Source of the DNA: Candidatus Heimdallarchaeota archaeon
Lineage (GTDB): Archaea > Asgardarchaeota > Heimdallarchaeia > Heimdallarchaeales > Heimdallarchaeaceae
Length of the DNA: 64,000 nt
Assembly (NCBI GenBank): GCA_016840095.1
Contig: JAEOSZ010000031.1
Coordinates: 124,001-188,000, forward strand
Direction of reading: 5' to 3'
Positions 19,482 to 28,630 of the stretch are shown here, one piece after another. A model generated the notes under the pieces. The model did not search any database. It was not told the origin of the DNA and saw only the letters and a list, made by a program, of their open reading frames with translations. The position numbers were made by a program, and so were the translations under genes. Numbering within the stretch: the stretch's first letter is position 1; every line of letters begins with the position of its first letter.

Positions 19482-22400
19482 ATGATAGGGGTTCTTAGTT
19501 TGCTTGGAAAATTAAGAAATAGAACCATTTCATTTCTCAGTATTTTTCTATTACTTATTTTAGTAATTTCTCTTAACTATACTTCAATACAGAGATCATT
19601 TGGATCTATATTACAAGAAACTGATTTACTGGATTCTTTGAGTGTAGATAATTCTCTCCCTGCATACACACCATATCTTAATGATTTGAGTTCATATCCT
19701 TATACTCCTGTAACAAATCTTACTAAAGCAGGTGATGATTTTGATGTTTCAGATACTCTAGCTGTTTATGACGAGTTTTCTCTAAATCTGTCATATAATC
19801 CCATTACAGGGGATTTTGAAGACAATTTTACCCTTTCTGATTTATCTTCATCTTATGATGAATCTTTGCTAAAGTATAACATGACACATATTCAAGCAAA
19901 ACGAGATTCTTATGTTATTGAAGATGTACAAAATGGTTTTGTTCTCTTTGATGGATCTAGACCTGCGATTGCTCAAAGTTTTGAAGTAAAATGGGAGTAT
20001 GCAATGTTTTATGGTGCAGAAATGCATCTTGCTGATGATGGATCTAATCTTTTCACTGAGTTAGAGCTTTTCGTAGTAAAAGCAGATGAATTCACAGGAG
20101 CTCCTGATCTGAGTTATAATTACTCTAATGAGCTAAATGGTCCCTATGATAATACCAATAGAATTCCTACCACTTTTACATATTATGATTTTGAAGATAT
20201 AGTCTTGGAGCAAGGAAAGTATTTTGTTGTTGGAAAACTTACAGAAAAAGACTGGATTGGACCCAAATTTTTTAGATGGTATAGGAATACATTATCACCT
20301 TATACTAGTGACACTTACTATCAAACAGGATCCCTTACTTGGGAACTCCAAGCTTCTGTAGACCACACTTTTATTGTTGATCTCTTACCAACTTTTCAGA
20401 ACGGTACTGCAAGGGTTTTCGATAATTTAGATGATATTACTATGAAGGATAATGATTTGGAAATATCCTCAATAGATTCTCCAATAACATCTATAGGTTC
20501 TCACAATATAACTTGTGATACTTCATTAGAAATAGCTTTCAACAATTCCTATCATTTTTCAAATAATTATATAGTTACTACACATTATTCTGCTTTCAAC
20601 GGAACTGCTGGATCATACTCGATATATTGGAATTTAACTTGGGATGTTTCATCAGTTGACCCATCTCCCTATCTGACTAGTTACAGATCCATCTATATTG
20701 AAGTAGAAGATGATTGGTTTGAAACTCCTAACTGCTATTACAACGAATCATTATCCTTTTCAGCAACTTTAATTGATAATTACTATAGTTGCATTTTGGG
20801 AACTAACAATTCAGCAGGTACTTTTCGTATAGAAACGTCAAGTAGGAATTATATACAAAACCTTGATTTATCTGATGGGGAAATCAGCACTGACTTCTTT
20901 ACACTTGGATATTGGACAACTGACAGTGTAACTTCAACTGGGCATGAAGGTTCCACTATTTATTCTTCTATTACATTATTAGAAGCTACAGCAACTGGTA
21001 CATTGAATTTTACTTTATTTAATCCTGAAGGTAACATAATTCCTGTAAAAACAGGGCTACCAGCTAACCTTACTTTTACAGACTTAACAGAATACACAAT
21101 TATAGAACCAACTGCTGATAGTCCAGGTTTATTCACTTCAGAGATTACTCTAGATCCATCTGTTTATGGTAGTGATAGTGAAGGTATATGGACAGTCTTC
21201 GTTTATTGGAACAACGGGACTGAAGTAGGATTATTTTCTGTCCCAGTCTACATCCAATCTTCAACATACTTCAATGTTGAATGGGAAGAAATCCCAACAT
21301 ACAATAATTGGATAAACGATACTAATCAACTCATTGTAAGACAGAATGGTGATGAACTTGTGCTCAATACTAGTTACTATAAATTGAGTGAGCCTTTCTT
21401 TACAGGAAATGGTAAATTAATAGAGGACACAAATATCACCTTTACTGCTAGCTGGGGTGAGTCTGGTGTCCTACTGAATGAAAATGATTATCACCTTCTA
21501 TCGTATCAAACAAACTTAACTGCTAATACATATTCAATTGGCTTATCAACAAATGGTGTTTTGTTAGAAAATCATTATGTCAATCTTGATTTACAAGTAT
21601 TCAATATATTCTCAATTGAAGTAATTGAATCATCAATCGAATCTAATTCAACAGATGATTTGAAACTATCATTTAGACTTATTAATGAAACAGACACAAA
21701 TAGAAATCCTATGTCTGTAGTTGAAAGTGAGTTGTCGATTATGATTTTAGACGAGGAAGTAGATCAAGAATATTACTATATAGAATTTGAAGACGGAATA
21801 AATACTGTTATCATCTCAACTCAAGCAATAAAATTCAGTGATTTTGATTTAATGCTTAATGTAACAAAAGCACATTTCAAAACAGATTATACTAATAATA
21901 TAATTGAAACAACTTTTGATATTATTGTTCATCAAGTAAACCCCTCATCTGGCATACCTCCCTACTTGATTGGAGTAATAGGTGGTTCAACATTAGTAGT
22001 TGGAATAATTTCTGGAATAGTTATTCGAAGGTTAAGAAGAAACAAGGAGATAGTAGTTAGACCTGTTGATATATCAGAAGGTTCTAATTTAGTTTCTTTA
22101 TTTGAAAATATACAGTCGCTGAGAAAAGTTCTATTTACTCATACTGCTACTAGCTTACCAGTTTATGAGTATGATATTCAATATGAGAAAACAGTAGATA
22201 CTGCATTAATCACTGGGTTCCTATCTGTTGTAGAAACTATGGGTAAGGAAATAGGAGGTACAGGAACAGGTGGTATTAAGAAATTAGAATATGGGAATTT
22301 TGTTGTCAATACTGCAAGTTCAGAGAATTATTCAGTTTACTTGTTTACATCAACAGAAATAAACGCTGAAATATCTAATCGATTATTCAATCTTGTGATT

Positions 22401-22727
22401 TGGTTTGAAAATAGATTCAAATTAGTATTACCATGGGATGGAACTATGGATGAATTTAATGAGAAAGAACGCATAATACAGGAGAAAATTTTTGAAGACT
22501 TGTATGTATGGCTATTCTTCCCACTTCTGGTTAATACTGTGAAAGTAAATGAAATATATGAATGTGAAGGGATCAATCCAGAAATAGCTGATTTCATAGC
22601 AAAATCCACATCAGTGAAAATTACTAAGTTAATTCAGACATTTCAAGAAGTAGAGTTGAAAGATATACTATACACAGTATTTACTTGTGTAGATAATGAA
22701 TTTCTCTTACAAAAGAAATCTATGTAA
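19482..22727 (+). CDS. Large receptor-like surface protein with a cytoplasmic Roadblock/longin-like domain
   Basis: N-terminal TM, ~820 aa N-glycosylation-rich ectodomain, single TM GIPPYLIGVIGGSTLVVGIISGIVI, then cytoplasmic LRKVLFTHTATSLPVYEYDI...ALITGFLSVVETMGKEI...IKKLEYGNFVVNTA. Confidence 0.75.
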   Translation: MIGVLSLLGKLRNRTISFLSIFLLLILVISLNYTSIQRSFGSILQETDLLDSLSVDNSLPAYTPYLNDLSSYPYTPVTNLTKAGDDFDVSDTLAVYDEFSLNLSYNPITGDFEDNFTLSDLSSSYDESLLKYNMTHIQAKRDSYVIEDVQNGFVLFDGSRPAIAQSFEVKWEYAMFYGAEMHLADDGSNLFTELELFVVKADEFTGAPDLSYNYSNELNGPYDNTNRIPTTFTYYDFEDIVLEQGKYFVVGKLTEKDWIGPKFFRWYRNTLSPYTSDTYYQTGSLTWELQASVDHTFIVDLLPTFQNGTARVFDNLDDITMKDNDLEISSIDSPITSIGSHNITCDTSLEIAFNNSYHFSNNYIVTTHYSAFNGTAGSYSIYWNLTWDVSSVDPSPYLTSYRSIYIEVEDDWFETPNCYYNESLSFSATLIDNYYSCILGTNNSAGTFRIETSSRNYIQNLDLSDGEISTDFFTLGYWTTDSVTSTGHEGSTIYSSITLLEATATGTLNFTLFNPEGNIIPVKTGLPANLTFTDLTEYTIIEPTADSPGLFTSEITLDPSVYGSDSEGIWTVFVYWNNGTEVGLFSVPVYIQSSTYFNVEWEEIPTYNNWINDTNQLIVRQNGDELVLNTSYYKLSEPFFTGNGKLIEDTNITFTASWGESGVLLNENDYHLLSYQTNLTANTYSIGLSTNGVLLENHYVNLDLQVFNIFSIEVIESSIESNSTDDLKLSFRLINETDTNRNPMSVVESELSIMILDEEVDQEYYYIEFEDGINTVIISTQAIKFSDFDLMLNVTKAHFKTDYTNNIIETTFDIIVHQVNPSSGIPPYLIGVIGGSTLVVGIISGIVIRRLRRNKEIVVRPVDISEGSNLVSLFENIQSLRKVLFTHTATSLPVYEYDIQYEKTVDTALITGFLSVVETMGKEIGGTGTGGIKKLEYGNFVVNTASSENYSVYLFTSTEINAEISNRLFNLVIWFENRFKLVLPWDGTMDEFNEKERIIQEKIFEDLYVWLFFPLLVNTVKVNEIYECEGINPEIADFIAKSTSVKITKLIQTFQEVELKDILYTVFTCVDNEFLLQKKSM

Positions 22728-22843
22728 TTCTTTTAAAAATTTTTTTGCACTCCTTTTACATATAATCTAAGTTTTGAAAACTTTTTCGAATTCTTTTTAT
22801 TATAAATACATTAAAATTACTAATATTGAGCAAAATTTCATAT

Positions 22844-23614
22844 CTAGAATACTTCTTCAGAATAGGTACCTGTCCGTTTAACGCTTAATTTGATGTACTC
22901 TTGTTTTACAGATTTTACTGGGGGTAGCTGCAAACCTTTTAGTTGCCCAAAGATTAGAGGATTACTCATAGTAGCTCTTCCAATCATAACTCCAACACAA
23001 CCTATTTCCTTCATTTTTTTAACGTCCTCCTTTGTCTTTATATCTCCATTAGCAACTATCGCTTTTCCAGTTTCTACACATTCGGGAAATACCTTCCAAT
23101 CTGCTTTCCTCTCATAAGATTCTGATCTATATCTAGCATGAACAACAAAGAAATCTGCATCTACTTTTTCTATAAGCTTAAGATATACTTTTTCTCTCTT
23201 TTCCGCTTTGGTTAACCCTAGACGTAGTTTGACATTAACATTGTACCCATGATCTTTGATTATATCAACCATTCTCTTTACTTTTGTTGGTCTCTTAATC
23301 ATTGCACTACCAATTCCTTGTCTAACATATGATTGAGAAGGGCACCCTAGATTCAAGTTAAAACCTTGAAAACCTGATTCAGGTATAAATTCCTTAAGAA
23401 ATTGACCTAGTTTTTCCTCATCCTTCCCCATAATCTGAATCATGGTAGGAGTATCATCATATAATCTGATTCTATCTAAAGCAGATTTGTTTTTTTTGAC
23501 TAATGTCTCAAATCTAATCTGTTCTGTAAAAGTAAGATCTGCACCATATTTATGGCAAATATATCTGAAACAAGAATCAGTTACTTTCTCCATTGGTGCA
23601 AGCATATACTCCAT
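22844..23614 (-). CDS. tRNA-dihydrouridine synthase family protein
   Basis: LAPMEKVTDSCFR, GFNLNLGCPSQSYVRQGIGSAMI, VNVKLRLGL, FFVVHAR, IVANGDI, GVMIGRATMSNPLIF. Confidence 0.9.
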   Translation of the reverse strand: MEYMLAPMEKVTDSCFRYICHKYGADLTFTEQIRFETLVKKNKSALDRIRLYDDTPTMIQIMGKDEEKLGQFLKEFIPESGFQGFNLNLGCPSQSYVRQGIGSAMIKRPTKVKRMVDIIKDHGYNVNVKLRLGLTKAEKREKVYLKLIEKVDADFFVVHARYRSESYERKADWKVFPECVETGKAIVANGDIKTKEDVKKMKEIGCVGVMIGRATMSNPLIFGQLKGLQLPPVKSVKQEYIKLSVKRTGTYSEEVF

Positions 23615-23720
23615 AAATTCTGACTATTTACTTCATTAATAAGTCTTAATACTATTCCAGTTTAGTTTCTCAAAAAACCATTTATTATTAAGTGTATAAG
23701 AAAAAAATGGGAAGAGAAGA

Positions 23721-25490
23721 TTACTTCTTCTTCTTAATGAAAACAAGTGTTCCTGCTGCGACAACGGCTATCCCTGTAACAACACCTGCTATAATACTAG
23801 CAAATTCTCTCACATGAGGAGGATTATATTGAACATATTCACAATTAGAAAGATAACTTAAGCCATATTGATTTTCTGCAACTAAAACATAGTAATAGAT
23901 TCCTTCAGAACTCAGAGTATCTGTATAATTAGCAGATGATATTGAAGATAATGCTGTTAGACCATCGATAGATGAGATATATTCAGTGCTTCTGTATAGA
24001 ATAAACTGTGTAACTCCAGGAACAGCTTCCCAAGTTAGTTCCACTTGATCACTTTCAGAAGGATTAGGTACAATAGGTTGTAATATAGGTTTATCTGGAG
24101 GTCCTGCAAATTTCCTGAGAAAGATATCATCATCTAGGCCACTTCCAAGAATATCAAGTTGATCATCCCAAGCAAATATGACATGATCAGCTGAATTGAT
24201 GGCAATAGTTCCTCCACCAGGGGAATTTACTTGATCAAATGTTACTGACATGACTTTACTCCACTGATTCTTATCAATGTAAAGAACTTTGTATAAGATG
24301 TCCCAGTCAGTAGTTGGACCATAATCTGAGTAATCCATCCAGACGAAATGAACGTTATTTATAGAGTCAACAAGCATTGTAGTCATTGAAATGTCATAAA
24401 ACTGTGAAGTACCTTCAAATCCGCTGGAAACAACTTCTATTACATCCCAACTAGAAAGTGTGTCTACATACCTTCTATAGAAGATGTCTTTATCAGAACC
24501 AGCCAAGAAATAATCTTCATTGTCTTCCCAACATATATGTACATCATCCTTGGTATCGATAACTATTTTCGGAAGTTCAGAAGCAGCACCACTTACTGAA
24601 GATAATACTTCAGTAGTTGACCACATATCTTCTGAAAGAAGATGAATCCTATAGAAAATATCTGAATCTAAACCAGCAGAGAGATAATTTTCTTCATCAG
24701 ACCAGACAAAATGAATGTAGCCTTTGGAATCTATTGCAACTGCAGGAAAAATCGAAGGTGAAGAACTAACAGTTGAGACGACCGTTACGGATCTCCAAGT
24801 TCCTAAGAGTATGTCTTTTTGTTTGTAGAATATATCAGTATCTCCTCCGGCTCCTAGGTAATTAGTTTCATCATACCAGGCAACAACTGGATTATCATGA
24901 TTATCAATTACAATATATGGTGCAAATGAATGGTCTGTACTTTCAGATGATACTACTTCCGTTGTTTGCCAGATTTGTGTAGTAGCATTCCAACATCTGT
25001 AGAAAACATCTGCATCACTTGCTCCTGCTCCTGCATAATCTGAAATATCTTCCCATACAACATGAAGGTTGTCCTTTGAATCAATTGCAATTATAGGTTT
25101 ATATGAGCTTAAATCACATTGTTCAGATACGAAGTATGCTGTAGACCAATCTTGGGTTTCTTCTTCCCAAACACTATGTAGAACAGCTCCATCTGTTCCA
25201 CTTCCTAGATAATCTCCATAGTCTGTCCAAACTACATGAATACTCTCTTTTGAATCTATAGCTATTGAGGGATAGATTGAACCACCACTAGTTACTGTAG
25301 AAACAACTTCTACAGGTGTAAACTCCCAATTTTCCTTATCGGAATTATTGAGCCCGATTGAGGAAAATGGATTTTCTATACTTGTTTTTCCAATTATAGA
25401 ACTTTTTGTTCCTAAATTCAGAAAAAACAGGATAACAAGACTAAACGCTAAAATTCTAATCATTTTTAGTTTTTTTCGCATTAATTCCAC
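23721..25490 (-). CDS. Secreted repeat (propeller-like) protein with Fn3-like region and C-terminal TM anchor
   Basis: Repeats such as IAIDSKESIHVVWTDYGDYLGSGTD / IVIDNHDNPVVAWYDETNYLGAGGDTDIFYKQ; C-terminal IIAGVVTGIAVVAAGTLVFIKKKK. Confidence 0.8.
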   Translation of the reverse strand: MELMRKKLKMIRILAFSLVILFFLNLGTKSSIIGKTSIENPFSSIGLNNSDKENWEFTPVEVVSTVTSGGSIYPSIAIDSKESIHVVWTDYGDYLGSGTDGAVLHSVWEEETQDWSTAYFVSEQCDLSSYKPIIAIDSKDNLHVVWEDISDYAGAGASDADVFYRCWNATTQIWQTTEVVSSESTDHSFAPYIVIDNHDNPVVAWYDETNYLGAGGDTDIFYKQKDILLGTWRSVTVVSTVSSSPSIFPAVAIDSKGYIHFVWSDEENYLSAGLDSDIFYRIHLLSEDMWSTTEVLSSVSGAASELPKIVIDTKDDVHICWEDNEDYFLAGSDKDIFYRRYVDTLSSWDVIEVVSSGFEGTSQFYDISMTTMLVDSINNVHFVWMDYSDYGPTTDWDILYKVLYIDKNQWSKVMSVTFDQVNSPGGGTIAINSADHVIFAWDDQLDILGSGLDDDIFLRKFAGPPDKPILQPIVPNPSESDQVELTWEAVPGVTQFILYRSTEYISSIDGLTALSSISSANYTDTLSSEGIYYYVLVAENQYGLSYLSNCEYVQYNPPHVREFASIIAGVVTGIAVVAAGTLVFIKKKK

Positions 25491-25614
25491 CTTTAAGTCT
25501 AAACTATACTTTATAGTATTGCTAAAAATAAATATTGTGGCTGCATTTCTTGCATTATTCCAGTCTACAGTTGCTAAATAGAAAACTATTTAGTTTCATA
25601 GATTCGGAAAACTT

Positions 25615-26469
25615 ATGGAAGGAAAAGTTATCTTCATTTCTGGTTCTACTGATGGCATTGGAAAGCAAGCTGCACTTGAGTTAGCAAAAATGGGTGCACA
25701 TGTAATTGTTCATGGGAGAAATGAAGAAAAAACATTAGCTGTTGTAGAGTTTATCAAAACTGAATCAAAAAGTGAAGATATAGATTATGTTCTCGCTGAT
25801 ATGTCTTCATTTGAACAGATAAGAGCAATGTCTGATGTTCTTCATGAACGCTATGAAAGAATAGATGTTCTTGTAAATAATGCTGGAGCACAGATTCACA
25901 AATTTCAATATTCAGAAGATGGATATGAGCTAAATTTTGCAGTAAATCACTTAGCATATTTCTTAACAACTTCTCTCCTCCTGGATATGGTATCAAAATC
26001 TGATTATAAACGTATAGTGGTTGTTAGTTCAGGTATGCATTTCAGACTGGAGGAAATTGATTGGGATGTTTTCAAAGGGAAAAAGGAATATGACCTTTAC
26101 AATTACTATGCTCATTCGAAACTAGCGAATATTATGTTTAGTTATAAACTATCGAGATTACTTCAAAATAAAGAGATTACAGTAAATTGTCTTCATCCAG
26201 GACTCATTAACACTAATCTAAATCCTCAAAGAGCTCCACATATTGTAGCTCGGGCATTACCAGTTGAGTCGGGGATAATTAGCACTATGCGTTTAGTTAC
26301 TGATCCTGCATTAGATGGAGTTACAGGAAAATACTTCACTTCAGATGGAACTGAAACAGAATCTAGTCCCATCTCTTATAATATAGAAGATCAAGAGAAA
26401 TTGTGGACCATTACAGAAACATGTGCAGGTATGAATGTTTTGAAGTTTATTGAATCTGAAAGTCTTTAA
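25615..26469 (+). CDS. Short-chain dehydrogenase/reductase
   Basis: FISGSTDGIGKQAALELAKMGAHVIVHGR, LVNNAGAQ, VVVSSGMH, YAHSKLANIMFSYKLSR. Confidence 0.93.
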   Translation: MEGKVIFISGSTDGIGKQAALELAKMGAHVIVHGRNEEKTLAVVEFIKTESKSEDIDYVLADMSSFEQIRAMSDVLHERYERIDVLVNNAGAQIHKFQYSEDGYELNFAVNHLAYFLTTSLLLDMVSKSDYKRIVVVSSGMHFRLEEIDWDVFKGKKEYDLYNYYAHSKLANIMFSYKLSRLLQNKEITVNCLHPGLINTNLNPQRAPHIVARALPVESGIISTMRLVTDPALDGVTGKYFTSDGTETESSPISYNIEDQEKLWTITETCAGMNVLKFIESESL

Positions 26470-26487
26470 AGGAGATTCTTCAATTTC

Positions 26488-27720
26488 TCACTCATTATGA
26501 ACCAAATCATAAAATTCTTTCAATCTATCAGCCATAAATCTTATCTCTCTTTTGTTCATGTTGGGAGTTGAAGGAATGTAAACTATACCATTGTTGAATT
26601 TGACATCAACTTCTTTACCTTCATAATCATGATTGAATACTTTGTAAGTTGGATTAGAAATACAAGATATGTCATATTCAGTTAAGAATTCAAGAAACTG
26701 ATCAACCAATTGTTCTTCAACTTGAAGAGTATTATAAACTGATAAACTGCCTTCTCCCCTTTGCCAAGGTAAGAAGTAAGAAATGACCTCTGGATCCAAG
26801 TATTCTAAGAAGTAAGAATATTTCTTTGCAAACAAAACTTCCATATCTTTGTAGTCATCCAAATGCCTATACATTGATTTAAGTAATCCTTTGGATGGTT
26901 TACTGAGATAGGTTTCACGATCAAACCCAGGATTCTTAGCTCTATACATTTTTGCAAATTCTAACAGACTGAACTTTTTGTTGAAGAAAGTTACAACCCT
27001 AAGAAGTTCAAGAAACACTGCTACAAATATTCGACTATTGTAAAATAGATAAGTTGGTATCTTCTTTAATAATTCCTTAAATCTTTTTCCAGTTTTTTCT
27101 TGAGGTAGTGTTTTTGTGATTTTTACAATACCTTCTATTATTTTCTTATGTTTATTCTCAAGATATAGAAATCCACCACCAAGAGCTATAGGTCTCTTAT
27201 CCATACCCATTGAGTAAATTGGAATATCAACAATCTCATGACTTGTAAGTGTATCCATTGTTCCGCCTTGAACTCTATCTTCGATAACAAAACAGCTATG
27301 TTTCTTCTTAAAATTTACAAGTTTTGATAGATCTATATCTTGTCCAAAATAGTGGGTTATGACAACTAAATCACATTTTTTAACTTCTGGAATTCTTTCT
27401 ATTTCATTGAAGCTTTTGTTTAATTTTATTATATAGATATTTTCAGGTTTTACATATTTTTCAATGATGTTTCTGAATGAAGTGTGTTGTATTGGAGTTG
27501 TTACTACTACTAAATCTTCTTTACTAAAATACTTCATACATGTATCAAATAATGCTCTGCATGAATAACCTAAAACTCTTGTATATTTTTCACCTTCTAT
27601 AGTTAGCTCAAATTCCTTTGATGTCAATAGGTTTGTTATATGTCTTCCGAATTCAATAGGACTTAAAGCTAGGTAGTCTGGTGCTGCTTTGATTATTCTT
27701 GGCATACTTATTTTATCCAA
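26488..27720 (-). CDS. PLP-dependent aminotransferase-fold protein (DegT/DnrJ-like)
   Basis: SCFVIEDRVQGG, IYSMGMDKRPIALGGGFLYLENK; fold-type I PLP pattern. Confidence 0.7.
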   Translation of the reverse strand: MDKISMPRIIKAAPDYLALSPIEFGRHITNLLTSKEFELTIEGEKYTRVLGYSCRALFDTCMKYFSKEDLVVVTTPIQHTSFRNIIEKYVKPENIYIIKLNKSFNEIERIPEVKKCDLVVITHYFGQDIDLSKLVNFKKKHSCFVIEDRVQGGTMDTLTSHEIVDIPIYSMGMDKRPIALGGGFLYLENKHKKIIEGIVKITKTLPQEKTGKRFKELLKKIPTYLFYNSRIFVAVFLELLRVVTFFNKKFSLLEFAKMYRAKNPGFDRETYLSKPSKGLLKSMYRHLDDYKDMEVLFAKKYSYFLEYLDPEVISYFLPWQRGEGSLSVYNTLQVEEQLVDQFLEFLTEYDISCISNPTYKVFNHDYEGKEVDVKFNNGIVYIPSTPNMNKREIRFMADRLKEFYDLVHNE

Positions 27721-27798
27721 AATCAGTGATTTAAAAGGCTAATGGTGGTTCTGAATCTCAAGGAAAGTACTTTTATTCTTATAGTCTTGTAGGATACT

Positions 27799-28398
27799 AT
27801 GAGTGATAGTCAAAGAACTTCGAAATTCCTCCGGACATTATCTTTTATTGGACAACTCATTGTAAAAAGAATGAATACAATTTTGATAATGGAAATTCCG
27901 CCGGAAAAAATACTTGATATTGGTGGCGGGGGAGAAGGAATAATTGCTCAAGTTGGTAGAGAGAGAGTAACAGCTGTTGATAAGTATCAAAGTGAGATCA
28001 ACCAAGCAAAGCATAAAGCTCCTGAAGCTACATGGGTGCTTGCAGATGCTACAAAATTAGGTTATTCTGAAAATTTCTTTGATAACGCAACTTCATTTTT
28101 TAGTATCATGTATATGTCTAATGAAGATAAATCTAAAGTCTTTCAAGAAGTCTATAGAGTGCTTAAACCTGAAGGTGAATTCTGGGTTTGGGATGCATCT
28201 ATATCTAGTGATAAAGGAGTGTTTTTCATAAAAGTAAAAGCAATTCTACCTAACAAAGAAGTTGTTAGAACAGGATATGGTGTCTCTTCTAAGATACAAA
28301 CATCTGATGTTGTGAAAGATTTGCTTGAAAACATTGGATTCAAAGTTGAAGTTGTAGAAGACAATGAGAACTGGTATTTTCTGAAAGCTAAGAAATAA
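27799..28398 (+). CDS. Class I SAM-dependent methyltransferase
   Basis: ILDIGGGGEGIIAQVGRERVTAVDKY, VLADATKLGYSENFFDNATSFFSIMYM, EVYRVLKPEGEFWVWD. Confidence 0.92.
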   Translation: MSDSQRTSKFLRTLSFIGQLIVKRMNTILIMEIPPEKILDIGGGGEGIIAQVGRERVTAVDKYQSEINQAKHKAPEATWVLADATKLGYSENFFDNATSFFSIMYMSNEDKSKVFQEVYRVLKPEGEFWVWDASISSDKGVFFIKVKAILPNKEVVRTGYGVSSKIQTSDVVKDLLENIGFKVEVVEDNENWYFLKAKK

Positions 28399-28630
28399 AA
28401 TTATCTTCATTTGTTAAGAAAATTTTCGCCTTTAATGAAAGATATTTAATACATTATCTATTTTATCAATGTAACTGCAAAAAGTGAGAGTGACGTAATT
28501 TACTGACAACGATACACAACTCAAGAAAATAGACTCCTTAGTAGATTCTTATAGATACAAGGAAGCCTTAGAAGAAATCACTCAATTAGAGAAGACTCCC
28601 ACTATTTCTGAAGAAGCTTTTGCAGAACTA

